Shown here one piece after another: positions 1 to 7,831 of a DNA stretch of 38,503 bases. Every line of letters starts with the position of its first letter. The first letter of the stretch is position 1. This DNA is from Actinomycetes bacterium (GTDB lineage: Bacteria; Actinomycetota; Acidimicrobiia; Acidimicrobiales; RAAP-2), in the NCBI GenBank assembly GCA_021785695.1, contig JAJYEQ010000016.1:1-38503 (forward strand). The letters are read 5' to 3'. A program made the translations under genes and the position numbers. The notes beneath the pieces were generated by a model that made no database searches, was not told the origin of the DNA, and was given only the letters and a program-made list of their open reading frames with translations.

Positions 1-53
1 GCGTTGCCGGTGCCCTCTCGCTCACGCCACTGCCAGCGTCAGCCTCTCGCGGC

Positions 54-118
54 TGTACAACTACGTCGGAATCGCTGTACAGGTCCGATCGGAACGGGTG
101 TACAACAACCGTCGGAAT
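54..118. repeat. Three tandem TGTACA-containing repeats
   Basis: Three imperfect repeats begin with TGTACA at 54, 76 and 99, a spacing of 22 and 23 bp, or about two helical turns. The first and third share TGTACAAC, then a short variable part, then GTCGGAAT; the middle copy is more divergent and ends in CGATCGGAAC. TGTACA is itself a palindrome. The array ends about 20 bp before the proposed TTG start at 141, so it could be a cooperative operator for that gene. It could also be the 3' tail of a gene cut by the window edge, because forward frames 1 and 2 stay open to about 140. Confidence 0.5.
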
Positions 119-140
119 ACGCACTCATCTCGAAGTTGAG

Positions 141-1178
141 TTGACTGAGCGACCGGTCTCCATTGCGCGGACGTGTGACATCGTCGCGCACGGCATTGTG
201 GCGCGACTCTCCTACCAGCGTGGGTTCCGGATCGCGCTGCGGACCACGACCGCCGTCGTGCTCGTCGTGGCAACAGTTGTCGGAGTTGTGGCGGCAACTC
301 GCTACTGGGCACCCGTCACGTTCGCCAGTGGCCGAAGCACCGGCCAGTCCGGCGTCGGCCTCTTCGCGCGACCCTCCCAGGTTGCCGATGTCTCCTTCAA
401 CTTCTCGACCCACTCGCGCGTGGCCATTCGGATCACATCGGTCACCGTCGTGCCTTTGCGGGGCTTTCCGGTGCCGCAAGTTGTCGGCGTGGACTTCGCG
501 GCCCACGCGAGTGAACTCATCAATGGGCGTGGTTGGCCAATCCATCTGCCGAAATCCTTGCCCGCCCAGGAGGGCAACGTTCCCCTGATCCCCGCGATCG
601 GGACGACCGTGACCTTGGCGCCATCTGACGCATTGTGGCTGGGCCTGCGCGCGCCGTCGCTCGGTCGCGCTTACGCGGCTGAGGGTCTTCGAGTGACGTA
701 CGAACGCCGTGGTCTGAGTCACTCGATGACCCTCAGTCAGTTCACGACCCCTGACGTGATCTGTTCGACATCGTCGGGCTCTGTCCAGATGCCGCAGTGG
801 TGCTCGCAAGAGGTCCAAGCGGCCAACACGATCGCCACGTTTTTGGAGGGCCATCGGATGCCGATCGCGTGGCCCGCCGCCGAGGCACAGATCGTCTCCC
901 AACTCGCTCTGAACAATGTGGGCACGACGAACCCTGGTGTTCCGGGACTGCGTGTAGTTCGACACTGGGCTGCCCGGCTCTTCCCCGCGAGCAGTGCCCG
1001 CGCAATTCAAGCCGTCACCGGTGTCATCTATGCGGGTGTGCCCGAGTGGCGTTTCGTCATCCGCCAGTCGTCTCGCCGCTCGACTGTGGTGCGGTGCGTG
1101 ACCCGGGGTCGAGTTACTGCCGGCGGCGGCGTCATTGGCGTGGGAGCCGCGAGCTGTCCCTTGCCAACAGCAGGTTGA
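141..1178 (+). CDS. Orphan membrane-anchored hypothetical protein
   Basis: I do not recognise this 345-residue protein. It has a basic N-terminal stretch, one hydrophobic segment at about residues 36-52 (valine- and alanine-rich), and then a long polar extracytoplasmic part, so it is probably a type II-anchored or signal-anchored envelope protein. The C-terminal part holds a few cysteines (for example near residues 208, 221, 318 and 338) that could form disulfides outside the cell. The TTG start at 141 has no convincing Shine-Dalgarno, so the start is uncertain. GC content and third-position GC are visibly lower than in the housekeeping genes downstream, which suggests a different origin. A long antisense frame over the same stretch lacks protein-like composition. 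No neighbour gives a functional clue. Confidence 0.55.
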   Translation: MTERPVSIARTCDIVAHGIVARLSYQRGFRIALRTTTAVVLVVATVVGVVAATRYWAPVTFASGRSTGQSGVGLFARPSQVADVSFNFSTHSRVAIRITSVTVVPLRGFPVPQVVGVDFAAHASELINGRGWPIHLPKSLPAQEGNVPLIPAIGTTVTLAPSDALWLGLRAPSLGRAYAAEGLRVTYERRGLSHSMTLSQFTTPDVICSTSSGSVQMPQWCSQEVQAANTIATFLEGHRMPIAWPAAEAQIVSQLALNNVGTTNPGVPGLRVVRHWAARLFPASSARAIQAVTGVIYAGVPEWRFVIRQSSRRSTVVRCVTRGRVTAGGGVIGVGAASCPLPTAG

Positions 1179-2106
1179 TCTCGGGCCTCCTTCGCGGTTC
1201 GGATGTGCAGTGGGCGATGTGACAAGACTCGCGACAGGTGCTTCGAAGACCTCAGTGACTCGAGGCGAGTCACCGGTCAGGCATTGGCTCCAGAAGATGT
1301 CTGTCGGGCTGGGCGTAGCCAATCGCCACCCCCACGGCGGCCCGCGGCCCGGGTCCCCGAAGAGCGCTGCCCTGGGACGGCTGTGGAGCTGCGTGCGTGG
1401 CTCCCCGACGACGCGGCGTGCCTGGCTTGCCCGGACTGGCCCCGCCGGTTCTAGGGCCTCCAGTGCTGTGCCCGTGGGGCTCTCCGGTGGCGCACGGGTC
1501 AGGTCTCACCTGATCACACCCGAGTTGTGGACCCCAGTCTTCGGGCACGGCCGGAACGATGCGCCCCACCCGGCACCCGTCTGCCGTTGTGACGCGCCGC
1601 CGTCTGGTCGGTGGCCGTCGCCAAGGGCGGCTTTCGTAGCGCGGAATCGCCAACGCCCTCCCCGGCTCTCCCTGTAGTGCGCGATGGGGACGACACGGAG
1701 CCTTGTCGCAGTGGGAGAAGCCCGTCGATCTCGCCACCGACCGTGCGGACACTTGGCCCCAGAACGCTGACGGCAGGTGAGCTGGCCACCGGAGCGCGAC
1801 GAGGGTGCTCGACGCGGCCCCGGCGGTCAAGATCCCCTCACGGGACCCCGCGGCGCCCCTCGCTGGTCATCGAGTGCGACCCCTGAGTGTGGCCCCGTGA
1901 ACCGGGCGACACTCATCGGAGCTGGTGCGTCCGAGGACCCTCGTGGCTGTTGCGGGGCGCCAGCGATCGTCGGTGCGGCAGTGACGTGGGCCTCTGGCGC
2001 GACGATCAGAAATCGGCCCGACCCCGCGGCGAGCCGACGGGAGCGTGGCGGTGTCGGAAAACGCCCACCACCCGCTCCCGGCAAGATCTCGGGGACGCCG
2101 GAGGTG
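1179..2106. other. Gene-poor stretch of about 930 bp
   Basis: No frame here gives a protein-like composition, a recognisable motif or a start with a ribosome binding site. The open frames are Arg/Pro/Gly-rich, as random high-GC DNA produces. Apart from the small palindrome near 1255, no tRNA, repeat array or transposase remnant was visible. It may be decayed coding DNA next to the downstream end of the alcohol dehydrogenase gene. Confidence 0.5.
1255..1273. repeat. Perfect 8-bp-arm inverted repeat
   Basis: GTGACTCG at 1255-1262 and CGAGTCAC at 1266-1273 form a perfect inverted repeat with a 3-nt spacer, 76 bp downstream of the stop of the orphan gene. There is no T-run, so it is not a classic intrinsic terminator. 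It could be a GC-rich terminator hairpin or a protein-binding site. Confidence 0.4.
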
Positions 2107-3153
2107 TCAGTCCATGACGATGACTGCGCGTCCGCGCAAGGACCCGTTGTGCAGCTTCTGGTACGCCGCGGGCGCGTCGTCGATCCCGAAGCGCTCCACG
2201 TGTACCCGGATCTGTCCGCGCCGGGCCAGCTCGACGACCTCGATGAGTTCGCTGCGCGATCCCCAGTACGAGGTGAGCACCGCGGTCTCGTAGGGCGTGG
2301 CGAAGAATCCCACGGGGATCGTGGCTCCGCCCATGCCGATTCCCACGATGTGGATGTCGCCGCCGACGGCCACGACCTGGCGCGCCACGTCGAGGCTGGC
2401 CTGGAAGCCCGCGAAGTCGAACACCACGCTGGCGCCTCCGCCCGTCGCGGCGCGCACCGCCGCAACGACGTCGGGATCGTCGGACCGCAGCGTCTCGTGG
2501 GCCCCGGACTCTCGCGCCAGCGTGAGCTTGGCGTCGTCGACGTCGAGGGCGACGATGCGTGTCCCGGTGAGGGCGGCCAAGATCTGGATGCCCACGTGCC
2601 CGAGGCCGCCGGCGCCCAGTACCACCGCGGTCGTGCCCGCCCCGAGCTTGGGCAGAGCGGACTTGATGGCGTGGTACGGGGTCAGCCCCGCGTCCGTCAG
2701 CGGGGCGGCCTCCGCCGGGTCCAGGTCGAAGATGGGCACCAGGTGCCGGTCGGAGTCGACGACCATGTACTCGGCCATGGCGCCCGGGGACCCGAGGCCG
2801 GGCGGGAGGATGCCGAGCTCGCTGGCGCGCTCGCAGTAGTTCTCGTCACCGCGGGAGCACGGTAGGCACGTCCCGCAGCCCCACGGGCCGTAGACGGCGA
2901 CGGCGTCGCCGACCGCCACCGAGCGCACCCCGGCGCCGACCTCGGCGACGATCCCCACGCCCTCGTGGCCCAGGGTCAGGGGAAGGCTGCCGAAGGCGTA
3001 CTGCTCGGCGGGAACGCTCATGACAAAGACGTCCGAGTGGCACAGCCCGGCGGCTGTGACCCGCAGGAGCACCTCTCCCGGTCCCGGCGTCGGCGCTTCG
3101 ACCTCGACCACCTCGGGCTGCGCGCCGATCTGTCGATACTGCACTGCCTTCAT
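2107..3153 (-). CDS. Zinc-dependent NAD+ secondary alcohol dehydrogenase (ADH-A-like)
   Basis: A medium-chain dehydrogenase of 348 residues that oxidises alcohols to ketones or aldehydes, or the reverse. The N-terminus and overall sequence closely recall Rhodococcus ruber ADH-A, a solvent-tolerant secondary alcohol dehydrogenase. Visible residues are the catalytic zinc ligands C38, H62 (in GHEGVG) and D154; structural zinc cysteines C93, C96, C99 and C107; the Rossmann motif GAGGLG at 180-185; and D204 at the end of the second beta strand, which favours NAD+ over NADP+. The ATG at 3153 is chosen because AGAGGTGG lies about 6 nt upstream; an in-frame start 39 bp earlier would add an atypical extension. 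It is the last gene of a minus-strand cassette after the efflux pump and flavin reductase, with a 141-bp gap that holds a hairpin, so it may be partly independently expressed. Confidence 0.9.
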   Translation of the reverse strand: MKAVQYRQIGAQPEVVEVEAPTPGPGEVLLRVTAAGLCHSDVFVMSVPAEQYAFGSLPLTLGHEGVGIVAEVGAGVRSVAVGDAVAVYGPWGCGTCLPCSRGDENYCERASELGILPPGLGSPGAMAEYMVVDSDRHLVPIFDLDPAEAAPLTDAGLTPYHAIKSALPKLGAGTTAVVLGAGGLGHVGIQILAALTGTRIVALDVDDAKLTLARESGAHETLRSDDPDVVAAVRAATGGGASVVFDFAGFQASLDVARQVVAVGGDIHIVGIGMGGATIPVGFFATPYETAVLTSYWGSRSELIEVVELARRGQIRVHVERFGIDDAPAAYQKLHNGSLRGRAVIVMD

Positions 3154-3262
3154 GGCAACCACCTCTCGGTTGGGGATCGCCGTTCGTCGCAACGACGCTC
3201 CGGGGCTGCCTCCATCATGGCGCGCGGGCCCGCCCCGCTCATCGGCATGGTCCTGACCCCGG

Positions 3263-3282
3263 GCCGCGCGACGACGCGCGGC
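3263..3282 (-). terminator. GC-rich hairpin between FMN reductase and ADH genes
   Basis: GCCGCGCG at 3263-3270 and CGCGCGGC at 3275-3282 form a perfect 8-bp stem with a 4-nt loop just past the reductase stop codon. There is no clear U-tract; such hairpins often terminate or attenuate transcription in high-GC actinobacteria. A smaller CGTCG/CGACG hairpin lies at 3185-3197 in the dehydrogenase leader. Confidence 0.4.
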
Positions 3283-3294
3283 GGTCGCTCCGGC

Positions 3295-3873
3295 TCAGGC
3301 AGCCGGAGACGGGGGACGCAGGTGGCGCAGTCCCGAGCCGAGCTTGGCCAGCTCGTCGAGCAGGGTGGCCGTGGCGCGCTGCACGGCGTCGGTGCCGGAG
3401 AAGGCGCCGTCGGTGACGGGCGTCGGCACCAGGGAGATCGACACGTCCCCGGCGTGGACCATGCGCAGGGCGCTGAAGACCGTCTTGAGGTGCTGGGCCG
3501 CGCGCGTGCCCATGATCGGCCCGCCGTAGCTGATGATGCCGACGGGCTTGTAGCGCCACTCGTGGTACAGGTAGTCGATCGCGTTCTTGGTCGCGGCGTT
3601 GAAGCTGTGGTTGTACTCGGGCACGACGAAGACCAGCGCGTCGGCCGCCTGGATGGTGGCCGACCAGCGCCGGGTGTGCTCGTGCTCGTAGCGCCCCTGG
3701 ATCGGGTGGTTGGGCTCGTCCAGGAGGGGCAGGTTGACCTCGGCCAGGTCGATCAGCTCGACGTCGAAGCGGCCGTCGGCCACGGCGGCGTCGGCGAACC
3801 AGCGGGCGATGGCCGGTCCGACGCGACCGGGGCGCGTCGAGCCGATGATGATCTCGAGGTGGGGCGTGCTCAT
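3295..3873 (-). CDS. NAD(P)H-dependent FMN reductase family protein
   Basis: A 192-residue flavodoxin-like reductase of the NADPH-dependent FMN reductase family (relatives include chromate and quinone reductases and azoreductases). The phosphate-binding loop GSTRPGR is at residues 11-17, and the FMN-contacting motif PEYNHS at 85-90 is followed by an Asn/Ala-rich helix and DYLYHEW; a YGGP segment follows near 116-119. Members use NAD(P)H to reduce free flavin, quinones or metal ions in the cytoplasm. The ATG start has AGGAG about 6 nt upstream. It lies 13 bp after the stop of the efflux pump gene, so the two are almost certainly co-transcribed. A role in detoxifying redox-active or electrophilic compounds is inferred from this context. 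Confidence 0.88.
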   Translation of the reverse strand: MSTPHLEIIIGSTRPGRVGPAIARWFADAAVADGRFDVELIDLAEVNLPLLDEPNHPIQGRYEHEHTRRWSATIQAADALVFVVPEYNHSFNAATKNAIDYLYHEWRYKPVGIISYGGPIMGTRAAQHLKTVFSALRMVHAGDVSISLVPTPVTDGAFSGTDAVQRATATLLDELAKLGSGLRHLRPPSPAA

Positions 3874-3886
3874 GAATACTCCTGGC

Positions 3887-5353
3887 TCACTCGGCGGCAG
3901 CGACCGCGCGCAGCGTGGCCAGGCCGCGGCGGGGGAGCAGCAGTGCCGGTCCCAGGGCCAGGATCGACACCGCGAAGGACCACCAGAACGACGCGCCGAA
4001 CGCGTGCGCCAGCGCCGTCACCTGAGGTCCGCTCAATGGCAGTGTACCGGTAGCCAGGGCGTTGCGCGCCGTGGCGACGTGGTGCGCGATCTGGGTCTGG
4101 AGGACGACGGCGAACACGGCCACACCCAGTGATCCCCCGACCTGCCGCAGGATGTTGGTGGCCGAGGTCGCCTTGGGCACATCGGCGTGGGTCAAGTTGT
4201 AGTAGGAGGCGGCGACCAGAGGCATCATGGTCGCGCCCATGCCGAGGCCGCGCACGAAGAGGGCCACTGCGAGCACGCCATAGTTGGACGTCGCGCCGAG
4301 CTGGGTGTAGACGAACGTCCCGGCGGCCAGCACCAGCACCCCGAGGGGGATCACCATGCCGGGTCCCCGGCGGTCGGCGGCCAGTCCGCCCACGCGCATC
4401 GAGATGGCCGCACCCACGCCCTGGGGAGCCATCATCAGGCCGGCTACCAGCGCGGAGTTACCCCGTACCAGCTGGTAGTAGAGGGGCAGCAGGAACATCG
4501 TCCCGTAGAGCGTCGCCCCCGCGAGGAAGATTCCCGTCGACGCCGCGGCGAAGGTGCGGTCCCGGAAGAGGCGCAGATCGATCAGCGGCTCGGGGGCGTG
4601 CAGCGAGCGCCACACGAAGGCGGCGCACAAGGCGAGCCCCGCGCTGAGACTGCCCAGCACGGTCGACCCGTGCAGCCCCCCGTTCGAGCCGATCTCGGCC
4701 AGGCCGTAGACGACGAGGGCCAGCCCCGGGGACAGCAGGGCGAACCCGAGAAGGTCGAAGCGGTGGTCGCGGTCGCGCTCGGGCGCGGGCAGGACGCGAC
4801 GCGCCAGCCAGAAGGCGAGGACGCCGACGGGCACGTTGACGAAGAAGATCCACCGCCACGTGGTGCTCGAGATGATGACGCCACCGATGACCGGCCCGAG
4901 GATCGGTCCGAGCAGCTGGGGCACCCCGATGATGCCCATCACCTGGCCCATCCGCTGGGGACCGGCCGTGCGCGCCATGATCGACTGGCCGACGGGCATG
5001 ATCATGCCCCCACCCATGCCCTGGAGGACGCGGAAAGCGATGAGCGAGCCGGCCGACCACGCCAGGCCGCTCAAGGCCGACCCGACGACGAAGAGCCCCA
5101 GGGAGGTCAGGTAGACCGTCCGGGCGCCCAGACGGTGGATGGCCCAGCCCGAGACGGGAATGACGACGGCGAGGGCCAGCAGGTAGCCCGTCGTCACCCA
5201 CTGGATGGTCGAGACGTCAACGCGAAAGTCGCGGCTGAGCGTGCGCAGGGCGACAGCGACGATCGTCGTGTCCAGGATCGACATCACCGCACCGAGGACC
5301 ACCACCACGCCGGTCTTGATGATGAGGGGTTCGAGTCGAGGGGCCCGGGCCAC
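3887..5353 (-). CDS. DHA2-type (14-TM) MFS multidrug exporter
   Basis: A 488-residue proton-coupled drug antiporter of the EmrB/QacA type in the cytoplasmic membrane. The first helix carries the family-typical LDTTIVAVAL segment (from about residue 27), and the antiporter motif C appears as GPILGPVIGG around residues 149-158, followed by WRWIFFVNVPVG, characteristic of DHA2 pumps. Length and the number of hydrophobic segments fit 14 helices. The start is GTG, with GGAGG a few bases upstream; a TAGGCT -10 hexamer lies at 5386-5381. It is divergent from a TetR regulator and is the first gene of a cassette with a flavin reductase and an alcohol dehydrogenase. The substrate cannot be read from the sequence. 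Confidence 0.93.
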   Translation of the reverse strand: MARAPRLEPLIIKTGVVVVLGAVMSILDTTIVAVALRTLSRDFRVDVSTIQWVTTGYLLALAVVIPVSGWAIHRLGARTVYLTSLGLFVVGSALSGLAWSAGSLIAFRVLQGMGGGMIMPVGQSIMARTAGPQRMGQVMGIIGVPQLLGPILGPVIGGVIISSTTWRWIFFVNVPVGVLAFWLARRVLPAPERDRDHRFDLLGFALLSPGLALVVYGLAEIGSNGGLHGSTVLGSLSAGLALCAAFVWRSLHAPEPLIDLRLFRDRTFAAASTGIFLAGATLYGTMFLLPLYYQLVRGNSALVAGLMMAPQGVGAAISMRVGGLAADRRGPGMVIPLGVLVLAAGTFVYTQLGATSNYGVLAVALFVRGLGMGATMMPLVAASYYNLTHADVPKATSATNILRQVGGSLGVAVFAVVLQTQIAHHVATARNALATGTLPLSGPQVTALAHAFGASFWWSFAVSILALGPALLLPRRGLATLRAVAAAE

Positions 5354-5380
5354 GCCTCCTCCAGCGTTCAGTCCGCGTCG

Positions 5381-5386
5381 AGCCTA
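5381..5386 (-). promoter_or_regulatory. -10 hexamer TAGGCT of the efflux cassette
   Basis: TAGGCT, reading 5386 to 5381, matches the actinobacterial TANNNT -10 and would start transcription near 5374, leaving a leader of about 20 nt that contains the ribosome binding site. The adjacent palindrome occupies the expected -15 to -40 region, so a bound repressor would block polymerase. Confidence 0.45.
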
Positions 5387-5390
5387 GTTA

Positions 5391-5418
5391 GCCCGTTGGC
5401 CCGGTCCGGCCAACGGGC
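5391..5418. promoter_or_regulatory. Perfect 11-bp-arm palindrome, probable TetR operator
   Basis: GCCCGTTGGCC at 5391-5401 is exactly repeated in reverse complement at 5408-5418, with a 6-bp spacer. It lies between the divergent tetR and efflux-pump starts, beside the pump's -10 hexamer. Perfect dyads of this size in such positions are typical operators of TetR-family repressors. Confidence 0.7.
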
Positions 5419-5451
5419 GGCACGATCTCGCGAAATGCCTTGTACCGTCAG

Positions 5452-5457
5452 TAGAAT
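5452..5457 (+). promoter_or_regulatory. -10 hexamer TAGAAT, leaderless tetR promoter
   Basis: TAGAAT ends 6 nt before the ATG at 5464, so transcription should begin at or next to the start codon. No good -35 hexamer is seen. Confidence 0.5.
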
Positions 5458-5463
5458 GACGTT

Positions 5464-6093
5464 ATGGCAAAGCAGCAGCGCTCGGCAGCGGTCATGCGAA
5501 CCGTCACCGACGCAGTGATTGATCGACTCTGGACGAGCGACGAGACGCTGATTCGCATCCCTGAGGTGTGCGGTGCGACGGGCGTCAACTACGGGTCGGT
5601 GTACCACCACTTCGGCTCGCGCGAGGGCGTCATCGATGCCGCCTACGAGACGCTGTTCGCCGGCCTGATCGGTGAAGGCGTGGCGTCGCTGCGCCAGGCG
5701 GCGGAGTCGTCAGCGTCTCCGGCCGCCTTGGCCGCGTCGCTGCGCCAGATGGTGTCGGGTCCTCCCGCCGGCTTCGAGTCCGACCGGGCGCGCGCGATGC
5801 GCACGCGCATCGTCGCGGCGGCGCTGGTGCGCCCGCACCTGCGCGAGCGCATCGGGTCCACGATCGCCGCGGCGACCGACGAGGTGGCCCGCATCGTGGT
5901 CATTGCCCAGCAGCGCGGGCTGGTGCGACCCGATCGGCCCGCGCGGGCCCTGGCCGCCGTGCTCGAGGCACTGGTCTTCGGACGCATCCTCGAGGACGTG
6001 AGCGGTGCCCCGGTCGCCGAAGACGACTGGCGCCAGGTCATCGACGACCTCGTGGCAGGCGTCCTGGTGACCCCCGACGCCAGCTGCTGCTGA
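5464..6093 (+). CDS. TetR/AcrR-family transcriptional regulator
   Basis: A 209-residue one-component regulator. The N-terminal helix-turn-helix covers about residues 28-50 with the family pattern IPEVCGATGVNYGSVYHHF, where the recognition helix ends in YHHF. The C-terminal two thirds is the helical ligand-binding and dimerisation domain, whose ligand cannot be predicted; three near-terminal residues are DASCC, giving two adjacent cysteines at the very end. It is divergent from the efflux pump/FMN reductase/ADH cassette, with a perfect palindrome between them, and most likely represses that cassette and itself until an inducer binds. The ATG directly follows a -10 hexamer, implying a leaderless mRNA. 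Confidence 0.9.
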   Translation: MAKQQRSAAVMRTVTDAVIDRLWTSDETLIRIPEVCGATGVNYGSVYHHFGSREGVIDAAYETLFAGLIGEGVASLRQAAESSASPAALAASLRQMVSGPPAGFESDRARAMRTRIVAAALVRPHLRERIGSTIAAATDEVARIVVIAQQRGLVRPDRPARALAAVLEALVFGRILEDVSGAPVAEDDWRQVIDDLVAGVLVTPDASCC

Positions 6094-6113
6094 ACTCATG
6101 CCAGACTGAGCGC

Positions 6114-6461
6114 GTGACGGCCCTGCGATGGGCGTGCGCCCTGGCGACGCTGGCAGCACTTGTCCTGGTCAGCGCGCACTCCTCCGCCGTCAGTGCACGC
6201 CCGCCGGTCGCGGCGCCCTGCAGCGCGAGCGCCGTGACGGGTCAGCTCACCCACGTGGCGCCCGACGGCGTGGTCGCCTACGGATGCGAGGGCCACTGGG
6301 CCTACGCCTGGGTCATCGCGGGGACGGGCACCGCGCGCGTCGCCGTGACCGAGTTGCTGTCCTTCGACGGCCGCGTGTGGCGTCCGGTGTCGCGCCAGCA
6401 GAGATGTCGGCCCGCGACGCTGCCGACCGAGATCTATCGCCGGGCCTGCTTCTCGAACTGA
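6114..6461 (+). CDS. Small secreted cysteine-containing hypothetical protein
   Basis: A 115-residue protein I do not recognise. It has a typical signal peptide: short N-region, hydrophobic core at about residues 7-21, and an Ala-x-Ala-like cleavage zone near residues 24-28. The predicted mature part of roughly 88 residues has four cysteines, consistent with two disulfide bonds outside the membrane. The GTG start at 6114 lacks a Shine-Dalgarno; CAGACT at 6102-6107 is a weak -10-like hexamer at leaderless spacing. It follows tetR by 20 bp and precedes an MFS gene that has its own promoter-like motif. Confidence 0.6.
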   Translation: MTALRWACALATLAALVLVSAHSSAVSARPPVAAPCSASAVTGQLTHVAPDGVVAYGCEGHWAYAWVIAGTGTARVAVTELLSFDGRVWRPVSRQQRCRPATLPTEIYRRACFSN

Positions 6462-6484
6462 GCGCGGTCCTCCAGCGTCTCTCG

Positions 6485-6490
6485 TACGCT
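6485..6490 (+). promoter_or_regulatory. -10 hexamer TACGCT, leaderless MFS promoter
   Basis: TACGCT ends 8 nt before the GTG at 6499, consistent with a leaderless or near-leaderless transcript. Confidence 0.4.
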
Positions 6491-6498
6491 AAGGGGTC

Positions 6499-7803
6499 GT
6501 GCGCGGACGCAGCCTGAGGTCGCTGGCTCTCACCGCGGCGCACGATCTCTTCGATCAGTCGACGGGGATTGGGCGCCTGGCCCTGGCCCATGTGGCCATG
6601 ATGGTCGGCGACACCTTCGTCACGGTGTCCCTGGCCAGCTCGCTGTTCTTCTCGGTCTCGCCGACTGAGGCCAAGGGCCGGGTGCTGGCCTACCTGCTCT
6701 TCACCATCGCCCCCTTCGCCGTGGTCTCACCGATCCTGGGTCCCCTGATCGACCGATCCTCCAACGGCCGCCGGGTCCTGATCGCGGTGTCGGCGGGACT
6801 GCGGATGGTCCTGTGCTGGGAGATGAGTCAGCACCTCAACTCGCTGTGGCTCTATCCCGACGCCTTCGCCGTCCTGGTGGCCTCCAAGCTCTACGTGGTG
6901 ACGCGGGGCACCTTGGTGCCCGAGATGGCGCGCAGCGACCAGCTGCGGTCTCCGGGGTCCACCGACGTGAGTCCCGCGGGATGGTCCCCGGCCCCCGACA
7001 CGCTCGAAACCGGCTTCGCCGGCTTCAACGCGCAGCTGACGCTGCTCGGCACCGTCTTCGGCCTGGTGGGCGGGTTGGTCGCGGCGGGCATCCTGAAGTC
7101 CCTAGGTGCGCCGGCGGTCCTGCTCACCGCCTCGGTGGTCTACGCGGGCGCCATGCTCCAGAGCGGGCGGCTGCCCCGACCCGCGGCGCGCGCCCGCGTG
7201 GAGGCGGCGCCCCTGAGCCAAGCCGAGCGCGACCTCCAGGCACTGCGCCCCTTCGGGGAGGCCCAGCTGGCCTGGGGACTCGTCGCCGCGTCGCTGATGC
7301 GATTCGCGGCCGGGTTCACGACCTTCCTGCTGGCCTTCGGACTGCGCCGCGAGCACGCCGGGCTGGCGTGGTTCGCCGCCGCTCTGGCGGTATCGGGTCT
7401 GGGCACGCTCGGCGGGCTCTCACTGGTGACGCGCCTGCGCGACCGGGTGCGCGAGGGGCTCATCTTGACGATCTCTCTAGTGGCCACCTCGCTCGGCGCG
7501 CTGGTCGCGGGCGTCACGGCGACCCTGGTGGCCCAGGTGCTGCTGGCCGCGTGGCTCGGGGTGTGGACTGCTGCTGCCCAGCCGAGCTTCGACGCCATCA
7601 CCCAGCGCCTGGTCGCCCCGGGCGCGCAGGGCCGGACCTTCGCGCGCTTCGCCGTGCGCCAGCAGCTGGCCTGGGTCGTGGGCGCGGTGATCCCGGTGGG
7701 CGTGGCCCTGTCCTTCGCCACCGGCGACTGGCTGCTCTCGGCGGTCGTGGCCCTGGGGGCCGCGGCCTACGTGGGGGGAAGGCACTCGACGAGCCCGCGG
7801 TGA
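6499..7803 (+). CDS. MFS transporter of unknown substrate
   Basis: A 434-residue polytopic membrane protein of the major facilitator superfamily. Hydrophobic helices run through the whole length, with a loop after the second helix of the form GPLIDRSSNGRR that matches MFS motif A (G-x-x-x-D-R-x-x-x-R-R). An unusually polar, Pro/Ser-rich segment at about residues 149-176 interrupts the first half. The family resembles exporters and lysophospholipid-transporter-like proteins, but no substrate can be assigned. The GTG start follows a TACGCT hexamer. It converges on pckG, with only 28 bp between the stop codons. Confidence 0.8.
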   Translation: MRGRSLRSLALTAAHDLFDQSTGIGRLALAHVAMMVGDTFVTVSLASSLFFSVSPTEAKGRVLAYLLFTIAPFAVVSPILGPLIDRSSNGRRVLIAVSAGLRMVLCWEMSQHLNSLWLYPDAFAVLVASKLYVVTRGTLVPEMARSDQLRSPGSTDVSPAGWSPAPDTLETGFAGFNAQLTLLGTVFGLVGGLVAAGILKSLGAPAVLLTASVVYAGAMLQSGRLPRPAARARVEAAPLSQAERDLQALRPFGEAQLAWGLVAASLMRFAAGFTTFLLAFGLRREHAGLAWFAAALAVSGLGTLGGLSLVTRLRDRVREGLILTISLVATSLGALVAGVTATLVAQVLLAAWLGVWTAAAQPSFDAITQRLVAPGAQGRTFARFAVRQQLAWVVGAVIPVGVALSFATGDWLLSAVVALGAAAYVGGRHSTSPR

Positions 7804-7831
7804 GCCGCGACCCGTCAGCGGGCGCGACCGG

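Noticed and set aside
39..1322. Long minus-strand open frame (427 codons) antisense to the orphan gene
   Set aside because: Its composition is Arg/Gly/Asp-rich and not protein-like, it has no recognisable domain, and the plus-strand frame has a credible membrane anchor.
1179..2106. Possible tRNA, insertion-sequence remnant or CRISPR array in the long gap
   Set aside because: No cloverleaf, transposase motif, terminal inverted repeats or regular repeats could be seen; a dedicated search would be needed to exclude a decayed element.
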